Positions 46,453 through 54,734 of a stretch of DNA of 64,000 nucleotides are shown here, in pieces. The stretch is taken from the NCBI RefSeq assembly GCF_030268965.1, contig NZ_BSSE01000017.1, forward strand, positions 62,001 through 126,000, in the 5' to 3' direction. The DNA comes from Microtetraspora sp. NBRC 16547. Lineage in GTDB: Bacteria > Actinomycetota > Actinomycetes > Streptosporangiales > Streptosporangiaceae. How positions within the stretch are numbered: position 1 is the first letter of the stretch; every line of letters starts with the position of its first letter. The translations under genes and the position numbers were made by a program. The notes below the pieces were generated by a model that worked only from the letters and a program-made list of their open reading frames with translations, was not told the origin of the DNA and made no database searches.

Positions 46453-46659
46453 CTAGTTGCAGCTCCCGCAGGAGTACCTTCCGCCGGGGTACGAGCAGCA
46501 GTACTGCCGGCCGGTGCGCCAGCAGGACCAGCAGTAGCTGCCCGAGCAGCAGGTCGCGTACACCGTGCAGGTCACGTAGTCGCATTCCGTCGCCGCGGCT
46601 CGAGCTCTCGGCACAAGGGCGGACAGGACACGGTCCCCCAGCGCCAACGCCGTCTTCAT
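46453..46659 (-). CDS. Ten-cysteine precursor peptide 2
   Basis: A 68-residue paralogue of the preceding entry, encoded 12 bases upstream of it. The leader contains DRVLSALVPRARAAA. Cysteines lie at 26, 31, 37, 38, 43, 46, 54, 55, 64 and 67, with the same spacing except for one extra residue in the last long loop. The core between cysteines differs (SYCWSCWRTGRQYCC against VWCWSCSRPGHQTCC) while the cysteines are all kept. This shows selection on the disulfide framework. GGGGGTG precedes ATG 46659. The pair resembles two-component or duplicated RiPP/bacteriocin precursors. Confidence 0.85.
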   Translation of the reverse strand: MKTALALGDRVLSALVPRARAAATECDYVTCTVYATCCSGSYCWSCWRTGRQYCCSYPGGRYSCGSCN

Positions 46660-46698
46660 CGAAACACCCCCTTTCTCCGTCAGTGACGTTGGGAGTCA

Positions 46699-47013
46699 TC
46701 ATGAGCTACTGGCGATTCCCTGACTATTGGCCGTTCCGCCATGGCGGGTCAGCCAATTGACGATTTCCGATCCGCGATGCACAGCGAATCCGACCATTGC
46801 GGCCTGTATGCGTCCTGTTACTTGCAGTTTGCAGAGGATGCTGGCCGTGTGGGCGCGCGCGGTGCGATGAGTAATGGAAAGATGCTCGGCTATCTGCTGA
46901 TCTGTGAGCCCATGGGCAAGCAGCATCAGCACTTCTTGCTCGCGCCCGGAAAGATCAGTGATCCGCGACAGCGCCGACTCGACATCGAAACCCAACGGCA
47001 AATCAACGGACAT
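46699..47013 (-). CDS. Stand-alone LuxR-type HTH regulator
   Basis: A 104-residue protein consisting almost entirely of a GerE/LuxR helix-turn-helix: LSGREQEVLMLLAHGLTDQQ, IAEHLSITHRTARAHTASIL, CKLQVTGR. No sensor or receiver domain is present. It is the first gene of the peptide operon, 39 bases before the first precursor gene, and is probably its activator. ATG 47013 is closely preceded by GGAGTGA. Confidence 0.9.
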   Translation of the reverse strand: MSVDLPLGFDVESALSRITDLSGREQEVLMLLAHGLTDQQIAEHLSITHRTARAHTASILCKLQVTGRIQAAMVGFAVHRGSEIVNWLTRHGGTANSQGIASSS

Positions 47014-47596
47014 TCACTCCGCCTTCACTCTCTTGCGCCGTCATCTGGCTCGAAAAAAACCTTGTTCTCCGATTGCCTTTGTAGTGACAACGCCGGCATC
47101 GAGGCCGGCCCGATGGCCAGCGGACAGCCGCCCTGACTCCAGCCTTTGAAGCCTCATGGCGCGAAGGTGATGGTGGCGCCTGCCGCAAATGTCAAGTAGG
47201 TCTTCCTGCGGTCCTTTCCGTCGGCGCCGGGGCAGCACGAACTCGCCCACTCCAAGGGAAGGCGGAAATTCCCGCCGGTCCATTCCCGTCCGGGGGTGGC
47301 CGCCCCTCTGCCGACGGCCCCGTTCAGTGCCTCATCAGTTGACTGAGCTCATGTTCAATGGACTGAGAGTTCGTGTCAAGATCGAGCCCTGAGCCTCGAA
47401 GCGAACACACGCGGTTACCGATACCGCTTCAAAAACTCGCGACAGGGACCTTAAGGACACCGGAAGGGGACCGTAAGGGACGTCCGGCAGTGTGGATCTC
47501 CTCGGAAGCGATCCACGAAGCCCTGTGAGGGAGGCCATGACGAAGACCGCCGAGTTCGAGATCCAGGCCTGAAGCGTTCTCATGTCGCGAGACCAA
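47014..47596. other. Upstream region of the peptide operon
   Basis: About 580 bases without a supported gene. The peptide-operon promoter should lie near 47014-47150 but no clear boxes were found. Near 47451-47489 the block GGGACCTTAAGG is repeated as GGGACCGTAAGG. A tiny plus-strand frame (47537-47572) with a good GGGAGG encodes only 11 residues just before the insertion sequence. Confidence 0.45.
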
Positions 47597-47720
47597 TTGA
47601 CGCGCTCCCCAGCCTGAAGGCTGGAGATTCAGCCCGTGCCGCTTCATGCGGCACCTCTGCGGCTTCCTGCTTCATCGGGCTGTGCCACCCGGTGGGGTGG
47701 TCTTACCTGCCCTCCACCGG
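47597..47720 (-). ncRNA. Predicted omega (right-end) guide RNA of TnpB
   Basis: In TnpB systems the guide RNA scaffold overlaps the 3' end of tnpB and the element end, and the guide is the flanking DNA. Here that would place the scaffold on the minus strand from within the last codons of tnpB to about 47597, including the 47609-47624 hairpin. This follows from family knowledge and position; the limits are not visible. Confidence 0.35.
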
Positions 47721-48876
47721 GACGGCACGCGCCGTCCCGCCCACGAGTGTGGGAGGCGTTTAACCTCTCCGCCCGTCCGGCGGCCAGGATGTTCTTCGCC
47801 GCGTTCACGTCCCGGTCGTGGACCGCCCCGCACGGGCAGATCCACGACCGGACGGAAAGCGGCATGGACTCGGCGAGCGCTCCGCATTCGGAGCACAGCT
47901 TGGAGGAGGGGAACCACCGGTCGATCCGGTGGAAGGTCCGCCCGTACAAGCGGGCCTTGTACTCCAGCATGCCGATGAAGGATGACCAGCCCGCGTCGTG
48001 CACGCTCTTGGCCAGCCTGGTGCGCGCCAGTCCCACGACGGCCAGATCTTCCACGATCACCGTTTGGTTCTCACGGATGATTCTTGTGGATTCCTGGTGG
48101 TGGAACTCGCGGCGCGCGTCGGCGACCTTGGCGTGCTGGCGGGCAACCGCCGTACGGGCTTTGGCCCGGTTGTTCGATCCTTTACGCTTGCGGGACAGCG
48201 CCCGCTGGAGTCGCTTGAGTTTCTTCTCGGCTCGGCGCAGGAAACGTGGAGCGTCGATCTTCCGCCCGTTCGACAGAACTGCGAAGTGCCCTAAGCCCAG
48301 GTCGATGCCGGTCTCAGCGCCGATCGGCGGGAGGGGTTGTTCGGCGACCTCGACGACGAATGAGGCGAAGTACCGCCCGGCTGCGTCCTTGACCACCGTG
48401 ACCGAGGATGGGTCGGCGGGCAGGGTGCGCGACCAGCGGACCTCCACATCGCCGATCTTCGGCAGGCGCAGTTTCCCGCCCGCAGTGATGGAGAACCGGG
48501 CGTTGCGGGTGAAGCGGATCGCCTGCCGGTTGTCCTTACGGGACCGGAAGCGGGGCGGGGCGACCTTACGCCCCTTCCGCGTGCCCGCCAGGGAGGCGAA
48601 GAAGTTGCGGTAGGCGGTGTTCAGGTCGGCGAGCGCCTGCTGCAACACCACGGCGGAGACCTCGCCCAGCCAGGAGCGCTCCGGCGTCTTCTTCGCCTCG
48701 GCGATGACCTGCCTGGACAACTCCCCGTCCGAGACATACGGCAAGCCGGCCGCGTGGGCGTCCCGGCGTGCGCGCAACCCGTCGTTGTACACCACCCGAG
48801 CGCACCCGAACGCCCGAGTCAGCGCTTCACGCTGGACGGGAGTCGGGTACAGGCGGACGTTGTACCGGAGCTGCAC
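47644..48876 (-). CDS. tnpB: TnpB RNA-guided endonuclease (IS605 OrfB)
   Basis: A 410-residue TnpB. The split RuvC residues are all present: Asp in GIDLGLGHFAVLS, Glu in VIVEDLAVVGL, and Asp in HDRDVNAAKNIL. The zinc finger CSECG ... CPCG lies between the last two. The N-terminal WED/REC part opens LRYNVRLYPTPVQREAL. It starts at GTG 48876; longer in-frame extensions have no homology. It looks intact, so the nuclease is probably active or recently so. Confidence 0.93.
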   Translation of the reverse strand: MQLRYNVRLYPTPVQREALTRAFGCARVVYNDGLRARRDAHAAGLPYVSDGELSRQVIAEAKKTPERSWLGEVSAVVLQQALADLNTAYRNFFASLAGTRKGRKVAPPRFRSRKDNRQAIRFTRNARFSITAGGKLRLPKIGDVEVRWSRTLPADPSSVTVVKDAAGRYFASFVVEVAEQPLPPIGAETGIDLGLGHFAVLSNGRKIDAPRFLRRAEKKLKRLQRALSRKRKGSNNRAKARTAVARQHAKVADARREFHHQESTRIIRENQTVIVEDLAVVGLARTRLAKSVHDAGWSSFIGMLEYKARLYGRTFHRIDRWFPSSKLCSECGALAESMPLSVRSWICPCGAVHDRDVNAAKNILAAGRAERLNASHTRGRDGACRPGGGQVRPPHRVAQPDEAGSRRGAA

Positions 48877-48958
48877 ACCGTGACCATACCCTTGGTCTAT
48901 AGCCGAGCGTGGAGATATCAGAACAGGCAGGCATTGCGTTTTCGGCCTGCACGCCCAC

Positions 48959-49315
48959 TTGGTTTTCCTCACCAAGTTCCGGCATCCGGTGTTCACCGGC
49001 ACCCACCTGGAACGCATGAAGCAGATCACGCGGGACGTGTGCGCCGACTTCGAGTGCAAGCTGGCCGAGTTCAACGGCGAGGCCAATCACGTGCATCTGC
49101 GGGTGAACTTCCCGCCCAAGGTCGCCCTGTCCAGGCTCGTCAACTCACTCAAAGGCGTGTCCTCCCGGCGGATGCGCACCGAGTTTCCCGACCTGGCCCG
49201 CCACTACTACCAGGCGAACAAGCTGTGGTCGGGCTCCTACTTCGCCGGGAGCGTGGATGGTGCGCCGATCAGCGTCCTGCGCCAGTACATCGAGCAGCAG
49301 AACCGCCCTGTCTGA
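48959..49315 (+). CDS. tnpA: TnpA Y1 transposase (IS200-like), start codon unclear
   Basis: The HUH Y1 transposase of the element. HVH lies in EANHVHLRVNF and the catalytic Tyr in VLRQYIEQQ. Homology clearly extends upstream to about 48914 (DIRTGRHCVFGLHAHLVFLTK), but that part has no ATG, GTG or TTG in frame back to a stop at 48881. A GTG at 48909 is out of frame by one base. Either a small deletion has broken the start, or initiation is at TTG 48959 and the first strand is lost. The element may therefore be defective for self-movement. Confidence 0.8.
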   Translation: MVFLTKFRHPVFTGTHLERMKQITRDVCADFECKLAEFNGEANHVHLRVNFPPKVALSRLVNSLKGVSSRRMRTEFPDLARHYYQANKLWSGSYFAGSVDGAPISVLRQYIEQQNRPV

Positions 49316-49430
49316 GCCACCCAGACACCGATCCGCCTTGACGGCGAATCGGCTTTTCCTGCCCCTCTACGTGGGAGAGTCCGCTTCACCCCCGGCCTGA
49401 AGCTGAAGGCCGGAGCACTACGGACGATCC

Positions 49431-49643
49431 CGGTAGCTGAAGGCCATCAATGGGGTGGCTGCGGTGATGGTCGGTGGCGGCGGCGATGTTGGTGTCCCCG
49501 TCATCAGAGGATGTTGCCGCCATACTCTCCTCGCCGGGACTTGGCCTTTGCCGCGCACTGCCCAGCGCAGGTGAAGTCGGGGGTTCAGTACCCCGGCCCC
49601 TCTACGGAGGGGCCGGGGCGCTCCGACAGGTCAGGTCTCCACG
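49431..49643. other. Spacer between the insertion sequence and the DUF6247-like gene
   Basis: No gene is supported. It contains the terminator at 49591-49618. Confidence 0.5.
49591..49618 (-). terminator. Hairpin after the DUF6247-like gene
   Basis: A perfect 12-bp stem (CCCCGGCCCCTC and its complement) with the loop TACG lies 25 bases past the stop at 49644. Confidence 0.7.
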
Positions 49644-49943
49644 TCACGACGCACGCCGAGCGCGCTCGGCGGCCAGGGCCTCCTCCAGCGGCACGTACCG
49701 ACCCGTGCCAGCCTTGGCGTCCCTGACGGCCTCGTAGTAGCCGGGCTGGTTGGCGGCCACGACGACAAGGCTCCACCGGTGCAGCAGCAGCCGCAGAGCG
49801 GCGTACTGGGCGACATCGTCTCGGGCGGCCTCAACGGCGGCCCGGTACTGGCGGAGAAACTCGTCGCGCTCCCGTTCCGGCAGTCCCCACAGAATCGTCT
49901 GTGGGTCCTGGGGATCATCCTCGTGGACGGGTTGGGCGCTCAT
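49644..49943 (-). CDS. DUF6247-like small protein
   Basis: A 99-residue acidic protein. It opens HEDDPQDPQTILWGLPERER and continues as a helical segment (DEFLRQYRAAVEAARD, YAALRLLLHRWSL). This is the pattern of an actinobacterial family of unknown function that I know as DUF6247. It resembles small antitoxin-like proteins in size and charge, but no partner toxin is next to it. ATG 49943 is chosen because homology begins there. Confidence 0.65.
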   Translation of the reverse strand: MSAQPVHEDDPQDPQTILWGLPERERDEFLRQYRAAVEAARDDVAQYAALRLLLHRWSLVVVAANQPGYYEAVRDAKAGTGRYVPLEEALAAERARRAS

Positions 49944-50077
49944 ATGGGCAGCATATGCGTGACCGCTCGGTGCCGCCCGTTCCTCCAGCGCGATGAGTAT
50001 AGGAACCTCCCCCACCGATGTTCCTGCTGCATGCTCTCGCCACTGGTCCCAGCATTCCAAGGCGCATACGCCCGACC

Positions 50078-51136
50078 CTAAGGGGATGGGAAGGCAGGCC
50101 GCCGGGCGGGAAAGGCCGAAGACGCGCGGATCTGGAAGTCGGCGGACAGGAGGCGGCCCTGGTCGCCCTCGCGGCCCTCGATGCTGTCGACGAGGAGTGA
50201 CACGGCCGCCTCAGCGGTCTCGCCGGGTAGATAGCTGAGCGTGCTGGTCGGCGGATCCGTGTACGGGGCCGTCGGGTCCTCTGTGGTGCAGACGAGCAGC
50301 AGGTCGTCAGGGACGGACCGGCCGAGTTTGCGGATCGCGTCCAGCAGGAGCGCCGGGTTGATCTCGACCAGGGTGAAGAGCGCGTCGGGCGGGTCGGCGG
50401 CGTTGAGCAGCCCCTCGACGGCGTTGAGCACGTGCTGGAGCCCGGGACCGGGAATGTAGGCGACGCGGGGTCCTCGGCCGCGCTCGGCACACCAGTCCTG
50501 GTAGGCGCCGACCGACTGCTGGTAGAAGCAGGCCGTGGTCGCGGCCGTGACGATCGCGATCCGTTCGGCGCCGGCTGCCTCCAGGTGGTCGAGGGCCTGG
50601 CGCACGGCACCGTCGTAGTCGAAGTCCACCCATCGGCTGGGCTCCCGTGCCTCGATGGCGACCTCGGTCAGAGCCCGGCGGTCGGAGACCACCGGGACAC
50701 CCGCCGCGAGGAAGTCTCCGACCATCGGATCGCCCTCGACCGGGTCGATGACGAACACGCCGTCGAGCGGCATGTCCAGCCAGCAGTCGTCCGGACCGGA
50801 GGTGGGCAGCAGGACGATGCCGTATCCGTGGGCCAAGGCCGCCTGGGTGATCGCGGTGACAAGCGTCCCGAAGTAGGCCAGTTCGGCATAGACCCACGGC
50901 GTCTCGACGTACTCCCGTGCCGCCACGCCGAGCAGCATGGTGTGCCCACGGCGCAGCAGCCGCGCCGTGGCGTTCGGACGGTAGCCGAGACTCCGCGCCA
51001 CCTTCTGCACGTGCTCGCGGGTTGCCGCGGGAAGGCGCCCGGCTCCGTTCAGCGCATCCGACACGGTCGTCTTGGACACCCCTGCGGCGCGAGCCACGTC
51101 CACGAGACGGACCCGGATGCGATCCGACTTGCTCAT
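50078..51136 (-). CDS. LacI-family transcriptional repressor
   Basis: A 352-residue regulator. Residues about 10-55 are the LacI HTH and hinge (LVDVARAAGVSKTTVSDALN, then RSLGYRPNATARLLRRG). Residues about 65-340 are the periplasmic-binding-like effector domain. It is divergent from the dipeptide transporter operon, and the intergenic DNA has two similar palindromes. Repression of that operon, relieved by a peptide or amide-type ligand, is the likely role. Confidence 0.93.
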   Translation of the reverse strand: MSKSDRIRVRLVDVARAAGVSKTTVSDALNGAGRLPAATREHVQKVARSLGYRPNATARLLRRGHTMLLGVAAREYVETPWVYAELAYFGTLVTAITQAALAHGYGIVLLPTSGPDDCWLDMPLDGVFVIDPVEGDPMVGDFLAAGVPVVSDRRALTEVAIEAREPSRWVDFDYDGAVRQALDHLEAAGAERIAIVTAATTACFYQQSVGAYQDWCAERGRGPRVAYIPGPGLQHVLNAVEGLLNAADPPDALFTLVEINPALLLDAIRKLGRSVPDDLLLVCTTEDPTAPYTDPPTSTLSYLPGETAEAAVSLLVDSIEGREGDQGRLLSADFQIRASSAFPARRPAFPSP

Positions 51137-51189
51137 GAGCGGGATCCTGTCACCTGGCCGGAGGGTTCGCCACCCCTCCTAGCGTTGCA

Positions 51190-51226
51190 GAATCGTTCCT
51201 TCGACCTCTTGTGCAGGAACGTTCCT
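51190..51226. promoter_or_regulatory. Two operator-like palindromes between the LacI gene and the dpp operon
   Basis: AGGAACGTTCCT (51215-51226) is a perfect 12-bp palindrome with the central CG typical of LacI-family operators. A second copy, AGAATCGTTCCT (51190-51201), matches it at 10 of 12 positions, 25 bases away. Confidence 0.7.
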
Positions 51227-51295
51227 TCACCAATACTCGCTGCAACCTCAGCCGCATACCGGATCGTTGCGGCCTGTTCAGAAAGAGGTGATCTG

Positions 51296-52915
51296 ATGCG
51301 CACCTCCCGTTTGGTCGCGGCGACCGCTCTGCTCGCCCTCGCGGTCAGCGCCTGCGGCGGCGCTACGAGCGCCGACAAGAATGGCGGCTCCGCCGCTTTC
51401 GAGATCACTGAGGACACGCCGCCTGCCAAGGGCCCGGTGGACTCGGTGACCTGGTCGCTCTACGCCGAACCGCAGTCCCTGGACTACGCGTACGCCTTCG
51501 ACTACCACCCCAACACCGTGCTCGCCAACGTATGCGAGCAGCTCATGCGGATCACTCCCGACCTCAAGGTGGAGCCCGGCCTGGCCAGTGCGGCGGCCAA
51601 CCCCGACCCCAAGCGCTGGGTCTACACGATCCGCGACGGCGTGAAGTTCCACGACGGCTCCACGCTCACCGCCGACGACGTCGTCGCCAGCCTGCGCCGC
51701 CACATCGATCCCAAGGTCGGCTCGTACTGGATCTCGGCCTACATGAACGTCAAGTCGGTCGAGAAGACCGGGCCGATGGAGGTCACGGTCCATCTGAAGA
51801 AGCCCGACCAGCTCTTCAACGAGGAGATGGGCACTTCCGCCGGGACCGTCGAGAGCGCCGCCTGGCTGGCCAAGGAGGGCTACGGCACCCCGGACGTCGG
51901 TGTCAACTGCACCGGACCGTTCGCGCTCGAGTCGTGGCAGAAGGGCCAGGCGCTCAACTTCAAGAAGTTCGACGGCTACTGGGACTCATCGCTCGCACCC
52001 AAGGTGAACACGCTCAAGATGGTGTTCATCCCGGACCCCGCCGCCCGCGTCAACGCGCTGCTCTCCGGCGAGGTCGACGGCGGCTACCTGCTGCCGCCCC
52101 CCGGGTTCCCCAAGCTGCGCACCGCCGGCACCGGCACGCTCTACTTCGGCCCCAACACGACGGCCGTGAACCTGATCCCCACCGACCTCAAGGGCACACT
52201 GGGTGACCTCAAGGTCCGCAGGGCGCTGTCCATGGCGCTCGACCGCGAGGGCATCATCAAGGCCGCCGCGGGCGGGGTTGCCACGCCGGCGAAGGCGCCC
52301 GCCGCCATCGGCGCCTGGGGAATCGCCCCGGAGGCGGCCAAGGACTACTACGCCAAGCTTCCGGCCCTCACCAGGGACGTCGCCGGGGCGAAGAAGCTGA
52401 TCGAGGAGGCCGGCGCCACCGGCAAGAAGGTCGTGATAGCGACCAGCACGCTCTCCCCGGAGATCGGCGTCATCGCCAACGCGGTGCAGTCGGCGGGGCA
52501 GGCCATCGGCCTGAAGGTCGAGCTGAAGGCGGTGGCCCCGGAGGCCTACACGGCGCTGTTCTCCGACGAGAAGGCCCGCGAGGGGATCGACCTGGTCATG
52601 ACGATCTGGTACAACTCCACCCCCGACCCGCTGGAGTTCTACGGGATCCTGGAGACGGGCAACTTCGCGAACTACGGCGGCTATTCCAACCCGGAGTACG
52701 ACGCCCTGGTCGACGAGGCCAACGCCCAGGCCGACCCGGCCGCGCGCGCCGAGGTGATCGCCAAGCTGCAGGAGATCGCCGTCCGTGACGTGATCTGGAT
52801 CCCGCTGTACGAGGTGCCGCACAGCATGTTCCTCAACAAGCGGCTCACCGGCGCGCCGACCAGCATCGCCCAGCTGATGTTCCCGTGGGCCGCTCGTCTG
52901 GGTTCGGCCGGTTGA
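51296..52915 (+). CDS. Dipeptide/oligopeptide ABC transporter substrate-binding lipoprotein
   Basis: A 539-residue family 5 binding protein with lipobox AVSAC (Cys20). Typical blocks are VTWSLYAEPQSLDYAYAFD, WVYTIRDGVKFHDGSTLTADD in part, and LSMALDREGIIKAA. AGAGGTG precedes ATG 51296. It heads an operon of binding protein, two permeases, two ATPases, an amidase and an amidohydrolase. A ligand with amide bonds is likely; peptides, glutathione-like compounds or nickel chelates are all known ligands in this family. Confidence 0.94.
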   Translation: MRTSRLVAATALLALAVSACGGATSADKNGGSAAFEITEDTPPAKGPVDSVTWSLYAEPQSLDYAYAFDYHPNTVLANVCEQLMRITPDLKVEPGLASAAANPDPKRWVYTIRDGVKFHDGSTLTADDVVASLRRHIDPKVGSYWISAYMNVKSVEKTGPMEVTVHLKKPDQLFNEEMGTSAGTVESAAWLAKEGYGTPDVGVNCTGPFALESWQKGQALNFKKFDGYWDSSLAPKVNTLKMVFIPDPAARVNALLSGEVDGGYLLPPPGFPKLRTAGTGTLYFGPNTTAVNLIPTDLKGTLGDLKVRRALSMALDREGIIKAAAGGVATPAKAPAAIGAWGIAPEAAKDYYAKLPALTRDVAGAKKLIEEAGATGKKVVIATSTLSPEIGVIANAVQSAGQAIGLKVELKAVAPEAYTALFSDEKAREGIDLVMTIWYNSTPDPLEFYGILETGNFANYGGYSNPEYDALVDEANAQADPAARAEVIAKLQEIAVRDVIWIPLYEVPHSMFLNKRLTGAPTSIAQLMFPWAARLGSAG

Positions 52916-52923
52916 GTTCGACC

Positions 52924-53874
52924 ATGGCAGGTTTCCTCCTCCGCCGGATCGCCGGGATCGTCGCGACGCTGTTCATCACGTCGTTCCTCGTCTTCGGTTC
53001 GGTTCACCTCGCCCCCGGTGACCCGGCGTCCTTCCTCCTGGGAGGGCGCTCGGCGTCACCGGCGGCCGTCGCGGCCATCAAAGAGCAGTACCACCTGAAC
53101 GACCCGTTCCTGGTCCAGTACACGAAGTGGATCGGCGGCGTCGTCACCGGCGACTTCGGCAAGTCCGTGCAGTTCCGGCAGGACGTGGCCGGTCTGATCC
53201 TCGCCCGGCTGCCGACGACGCTATGGCTCATCGGCTACGCCGCGCTGCTCATCCTGGTCGGGGGGCTGGCGTTCGGGGCGCTGGCCGCGCTGCGGCGGGG
53301 CGTCGTCGACCGCGCGGTCCTCATCGGCACGGGCGTCGCCACGGCCACCCCCTCGTTCGTCGCCGCGATCGGGCTGATTTCGCTGTTCTCCGTCCAGCTG
53401 GGCTGGTTCCCCGCCTTCGGCAACGGCAGCGGCTTCGGCGACCGGATCAGCCATCTGACGCTCCCGGCGGCGGCGCTGGCCCTGACCTTCGTCGGCCTGC
53501 TGGCCCGGGTGACCCGGACGTCGATGCTGGAGGAGCTGGGACGCGAGCACGTCGAGGTGGCCCGCTCACGCGGGGTGCCCGGCTCGGAAGTGGTACGGCG
53601 GCACGTGCTCCGCAACGCCCTCGGCCCGATCACCACCGTGACCGGGACCATCGTGGCCGGCCTGCTGGTCGCCACCTCGATCGTGGAGACCGCCTTCGGT
53701 CTCTCCGGGGTCGGCCAGTTGCTCGTCAGCTCCGTCACCGTCAAGGACTTCCCGGTCGTGCAGGCCGTCAGCCTGCTGGTGGTGCTGGCCTTCGTCACCG
53801 CCAACCTCGTCGTCGACCTGGTCCATCCGCTCATCGACCCCCGCCTGTCCCACGCGAAGGGAGGCACAAGATGA
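52924..53874 (+). CDS. DppB-type ABC permease
   Basis: A 316-residue permease. The N-terminal helix (RIAGIVATLFITSFLVFG) and the PGDPASFLLG segment are diagnostic of DppB/OppB. The EAA motif reads EHVEVARSRGVPGSEVVRRHV. Five more helices follow the usual plan. ATG 52924 lies eight bases after the binding-protein stop. It overlaps the next gene as ATGA. Confidence 0.94.
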   Translation: MAGFLLRRIAGIVATLFITSFLVFGSVHLAPGDPASFLLGGRSASPAAVAAIKEQYHLNDPFLVQYTKWIGGVVTGDFGKSVQFRQDVAGLILARLPTTLWLIGYAALLILVGGLAFGALAALRRGVVDRAVLIGTGVATATPSFVAAIGLISLFSVQLGWFPAFGNGSGFGDRISHLTLPAAALALTFVGLLARVTRTSMLEELGREHVEVARSRGVPGSEVVRRHVLRNALGPITTVTGTIVAGLLVATSIVETAFGLSGVGQLLVSSVTVKDFPVVQAVSLLVVLAFVTANLVVDLVHPLIDPRLSHAKGGTR

Positions 53875-54734
53875 CCGCCGTGCCCGTCCACCGGCGCAGG
53901 ATCCTCGCGCCGCTGGCCCGCATCGCGGGCGGCGACAAGCTCGTCACGGCCGCCCTCGCCGTGCTGGCCTTGCTGATCGTCGCGGCGGTCCTGGCCCCGC
54001 TGATCGCCCCGCACGACCCCGACGCTGTGGACCTGTCCGCGACCTTGAGCGGCTCCACCCCCGAGCACCTGCTGGGCGCGGATCAGTCCGGCCGCGACGT
54101 CCTGTCCCGGCTGATCTTCGGCGCCCGGACGGGACTGCTCGGCCCGCTGGTGATCGTGATCGTCTCGACGCTGCTCGGCATGCTGATCGGGGTGACCGCG
54201 GCCTGGCGCGGCGGAGTCGTCGACTCCGTGCTGTCGCGCGTCATGGAGCTCATCTTCTCCTTCCCCGCCCTGCTGCTGGCCATCATCCTGGTGGCGGTCT
54301 TCGGTGTCGGGCTGACCGCGCCGGTGATCGCGATGAGCGTCGCCTACGCCCCGTACGTCGGCCGGTTGGCACGCAGCGTGGCCATGCAGGAGAAGGCCCG
54401 CCCCTACATCCAGGCGTACCGGGTGCAGGGCTGGTCCGGCTGGGTGATCTGCGTGAAGCACCTGCTCCCCAACATCGCTCCGCTGATCCTCGCCCAGTCC
54501 GCGATCAACTTCGGATACGCGCTCATGGATCTCGCGGCGCTGTCCTTCCTCGGCTTCGGTGTCCAGCCGCCGACCGCCGACTGGGGCGCGATGATCAACG
54601 AGGGCGCCCCGGCCCTGCTCCAGGGCGCGATGCTCCCGGCCCTCGCCCCCGGCGTCGCCATCGTGATCACGGTGGTCGCGTTCAGCATCGTCGGCGAGTC
54701 CATCGCCGACCGCGTCGCCAGGCGGGAGCAGTGA
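53871..54734 (+). CDS. DppC-type ABC permease
   Basis: A 287-residue permease. It has the N-terminal helix, then GADQSGRDVLSRLIFGARTG, the DppC/OppC signature. The EAA loop contains RPYIQAYRVQGWSGW. It pairs with the DppB-type permease and is coupled at both ends by overlapping codons. Confidence 0.94.
   Translation: MTAVPVHRRRILAPLARIAGGDKLVTAALAVLALLIVAAVLAPLIAPHDPDAVDLSATLSGSTPEHLLGADQSGRDVLSRLIFGARTGLLGPLVIVIVSTLLGMLIGVTAAWRGGVVDSVLSRVMELIFSFPALLLAIILVAVFGVGLTAPVIAMSVAYAPYVGRLARSVAMQEKARPYIQAYRVQGWSGWVICVKHLLPNIAPLILAQSAINFGYALMDLAALSFLGFGVQPPTADWGAMINEGAPALLQGAMLPALAPGVAIVITVVAFSIVGESIADRVARREQ

Larger units (their letters stand above)
47597..49430. mobile_element. IS200/IS605-family insertion sequence
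   Basis: The element carries divergent tnpB (minus) and tnpA (plus), with subterminal hairpins instead of terminal inverted repeats: 47609-47624 (CCAGCCT/AGGCTGG) and 49392-49413 (CCGGCCT/AGGCCGG). This is the layout of IS605-type elements moved as single-stranded DNA by a Y1 transposase. Exact ends are estimated; the boundary near TTGAC (47597-47601) is the more likely one. Confidence 0.8.
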
